5,325 nt of DNA from Spirochaetota bacterium (GTDB taxonomy: Bacteria > Spirochaetota > Spirochaetia > DSM-27196 > PWMO01), in assembly GCA_009908925.1 (NCBI GenBank), contig JAAAOH010000238.1:1-5325 (forward strand), in the 5' to 3' direction. Position numbers and translations under genes: made by a program. This document shows, in pieces, positions 4,585 through 5,325 of this stretch. The notes beneath the pieces are model-generated. The model worked only from the letters and a program-made list of their open reading frames with translations, made no database searches and had not been told where the DNA came from. Numbering within the stretch: the stretch's first letter is position 1; each line of letters starts with the position of its first letter.

Positions 4585-5325
4585 ATGATGTGGAAATATG
4601 TCCTTTCATTCAGATGGGCGACGCGGTCGACCAGACGCACAACCGGTCGCGTGGCAGGCCGCGCGGCCGCACACCGGGCGCTCGTTCTGACCGCTCTGCT
4701 TATTGCCGTACTCGCGACAGCACCGGCCGCCGCGCAACAGCGCACTCTCGAGCTCTCGAGTGTGGCTACCGCAGACGGCTTTGCCTCTCCGCTAATAAAC
4801 CCCGCCGCTCCCGCCTTCGGCAACGCCGGCGGGATCGGAGCGCTGATCGGCTATGACGAGAGCGCCTTCGGCGGCATCGAAGACGGGACGGCGCCCGATT
4901 TCTCGCTCTTCCTCAACACGAGGGTGTTGAGCTACGCCTTCGAGACAACCGCCGACACGAACCGCCACACCGGCACCCTGTCCGTGCCGCTCTTCGGCGA
5001 CCTCTACGCCGGCGCAGGCGTCTCGGTGCCCGATTTTTCGTTCGAGGACCCCGTCACCAGGGCCGGCCTTCTCTTTCGGCCTCTGAACGTACTCTCCCTC
5101 GGCGCAACCGGCACCTTCCCGGAGGTCGGAGATCCCGCCTACCGCATCGGCGGCGCGCTGCGCCCGTTGTTCGTGAACCGGGAGATGGCCCAGATACTCA
5201 CGGTGTCCACGGATGTACGCTACCGCAACGACGACTTTCTCGCGCCGATCCTCGGCATCGAGCTCACCCCCGAGGATGGTCTCGATATCTCGGCGGCCTG
5301 GGACTTCGACTCAGACCGCCTTCAG
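4585..5325 (+). CDS. Exported beta-rich envelope protein, possibly the N-terminal part of an SppA-like protease (C-terminus beyond right edge)
   Basis: The frame is open from the ATG at 4585 to the last base, giving 247 codons with no stop. AAGGAG (4570-4575) lies 9 nt upstream and fixes the start; a second ATG follows directly at 4588. The N-terminus is a signal peptide with an unusually long basic region (residues 1-31, many Arg), a hydrophobic core ALVLTALLIAVLATA (32-46), and an APAAA-QQ cleavage site after residue 50. The mature part opens with ATADGF...INPAAPAFGN, like the DNPAAL-type start of several outer-membrane beta-barrel families. It continues with alternating hydrophobic strands rich in aromatic and Gly residues (LLFRPLNVLSLGAT, YRIGGALRPLF, ILTVSTDVRYR, ILGIELTPEDGLDISAAWDF). 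I recall similar N-terminal regions ahead of the S49 protease domain in spirochaete SppA-like proteins. That link is a recollection, and no protease motif lies within the window. A stand-alone outer-membrane protein is the main alternative. Confidence 0.75.
   Translation, partial: MMWKYVLSFRWATRSTRRTTGRVAGRAAAHRALVLTALLIAVLATAPAAAQQRTLELSSVATADGFASPLINPAAPAFGNAGGIGALIGYDESAFGGIEDGTAPDFSLFLNTRVLSYAFETTADTNRHTGTLSVPLFGDLYAGAGVSVPDFSFEDPVTRAGLLFRPLNVLSLGATGTFPEVGDPAYRIGGALRPLFVNREMAQILTVSTDVRYRNDDFLAPILGIELTPEDGLDISAAWDFDSDRLQ

Noticed and set aside
4590..4856. An 88-codon plus-strand frame starting at GTG 4590
   Set aside because: It is an Arg-rich shadow of the exported protein in another frame. 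The AAGGAG and the signal peptide support the ATG at 4585.

Overview
The window is GC-rich bacterial DNA. It looks chromosomal and carries seven protein-coding genes, the first and last of which are cut by the window edges. My best guess for the host is a free-living spirochaete (Spirochaetales). This rests on a large exported protein built from FlgD-Ig-like repeats with a mature N-terminus reading GGEQEG, a style I associate with spirochaete exported proteins. It also rests on a second exported, beta-rich protein resembling the N-terminal region of spirochaete SppA-like proteins. The assignment comes from remembered family resemblance, not a search.

Layout. Positions 1-2210 (minus strand) hold the N-terminal 736 residues of a secreted modular protein with a signal peptide and six tandem units of about 110-138 residues. 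Each unit pairs an SPxGDG-type acidic loop (clear in three units, degenerate in three) with a TWDG...DG-Y Ig-like hallmark. A divergent 191-bp gap with a candidate extended -10 promoter separates it from a complete radC (2402-3082, plus strand).

Next come two complete type II toxin-antitoxin operons, both on the plus strand. The first is an AbrB-fold VapB/VagC antitoxin with a PIN-domain VapC (3157-3402 and 3386-3796). The second is a ribbon-helix-helix antitoxin with a PIN-domain VapC (3868-4110 and 4101-4502). Each operon is preceded by its own inverted repeat lying on or beside a sigma-70-like promoter, as expected for autoregulated TA modules, and in each the toxin start lies inside the antitoxin gene. 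After a strong hairpin, a final plus-strand gene starts at 4585 and runs off the right edge. It encodes an exported protein of at least 247 residues.

How the genes fit together. The outer genes belong to the cell envelope. radC and the two vapBC modules between them form a co-directional block that looks like an insertion site for small addiction/stress modules. The two antitoxins belong to unrelated DNA-binding folds and the two PIN toxins differ clearly, so the pair is not a simple local duplication. I see no RNA genes, insertion sequences, CRISPR arrays or integrase genes. I found no clearly undescribed system. The most worthwhile leads are the paired, dissimilar VapBC operons with their distinct operators and the two modular envelope proteins that extend beyond the window.
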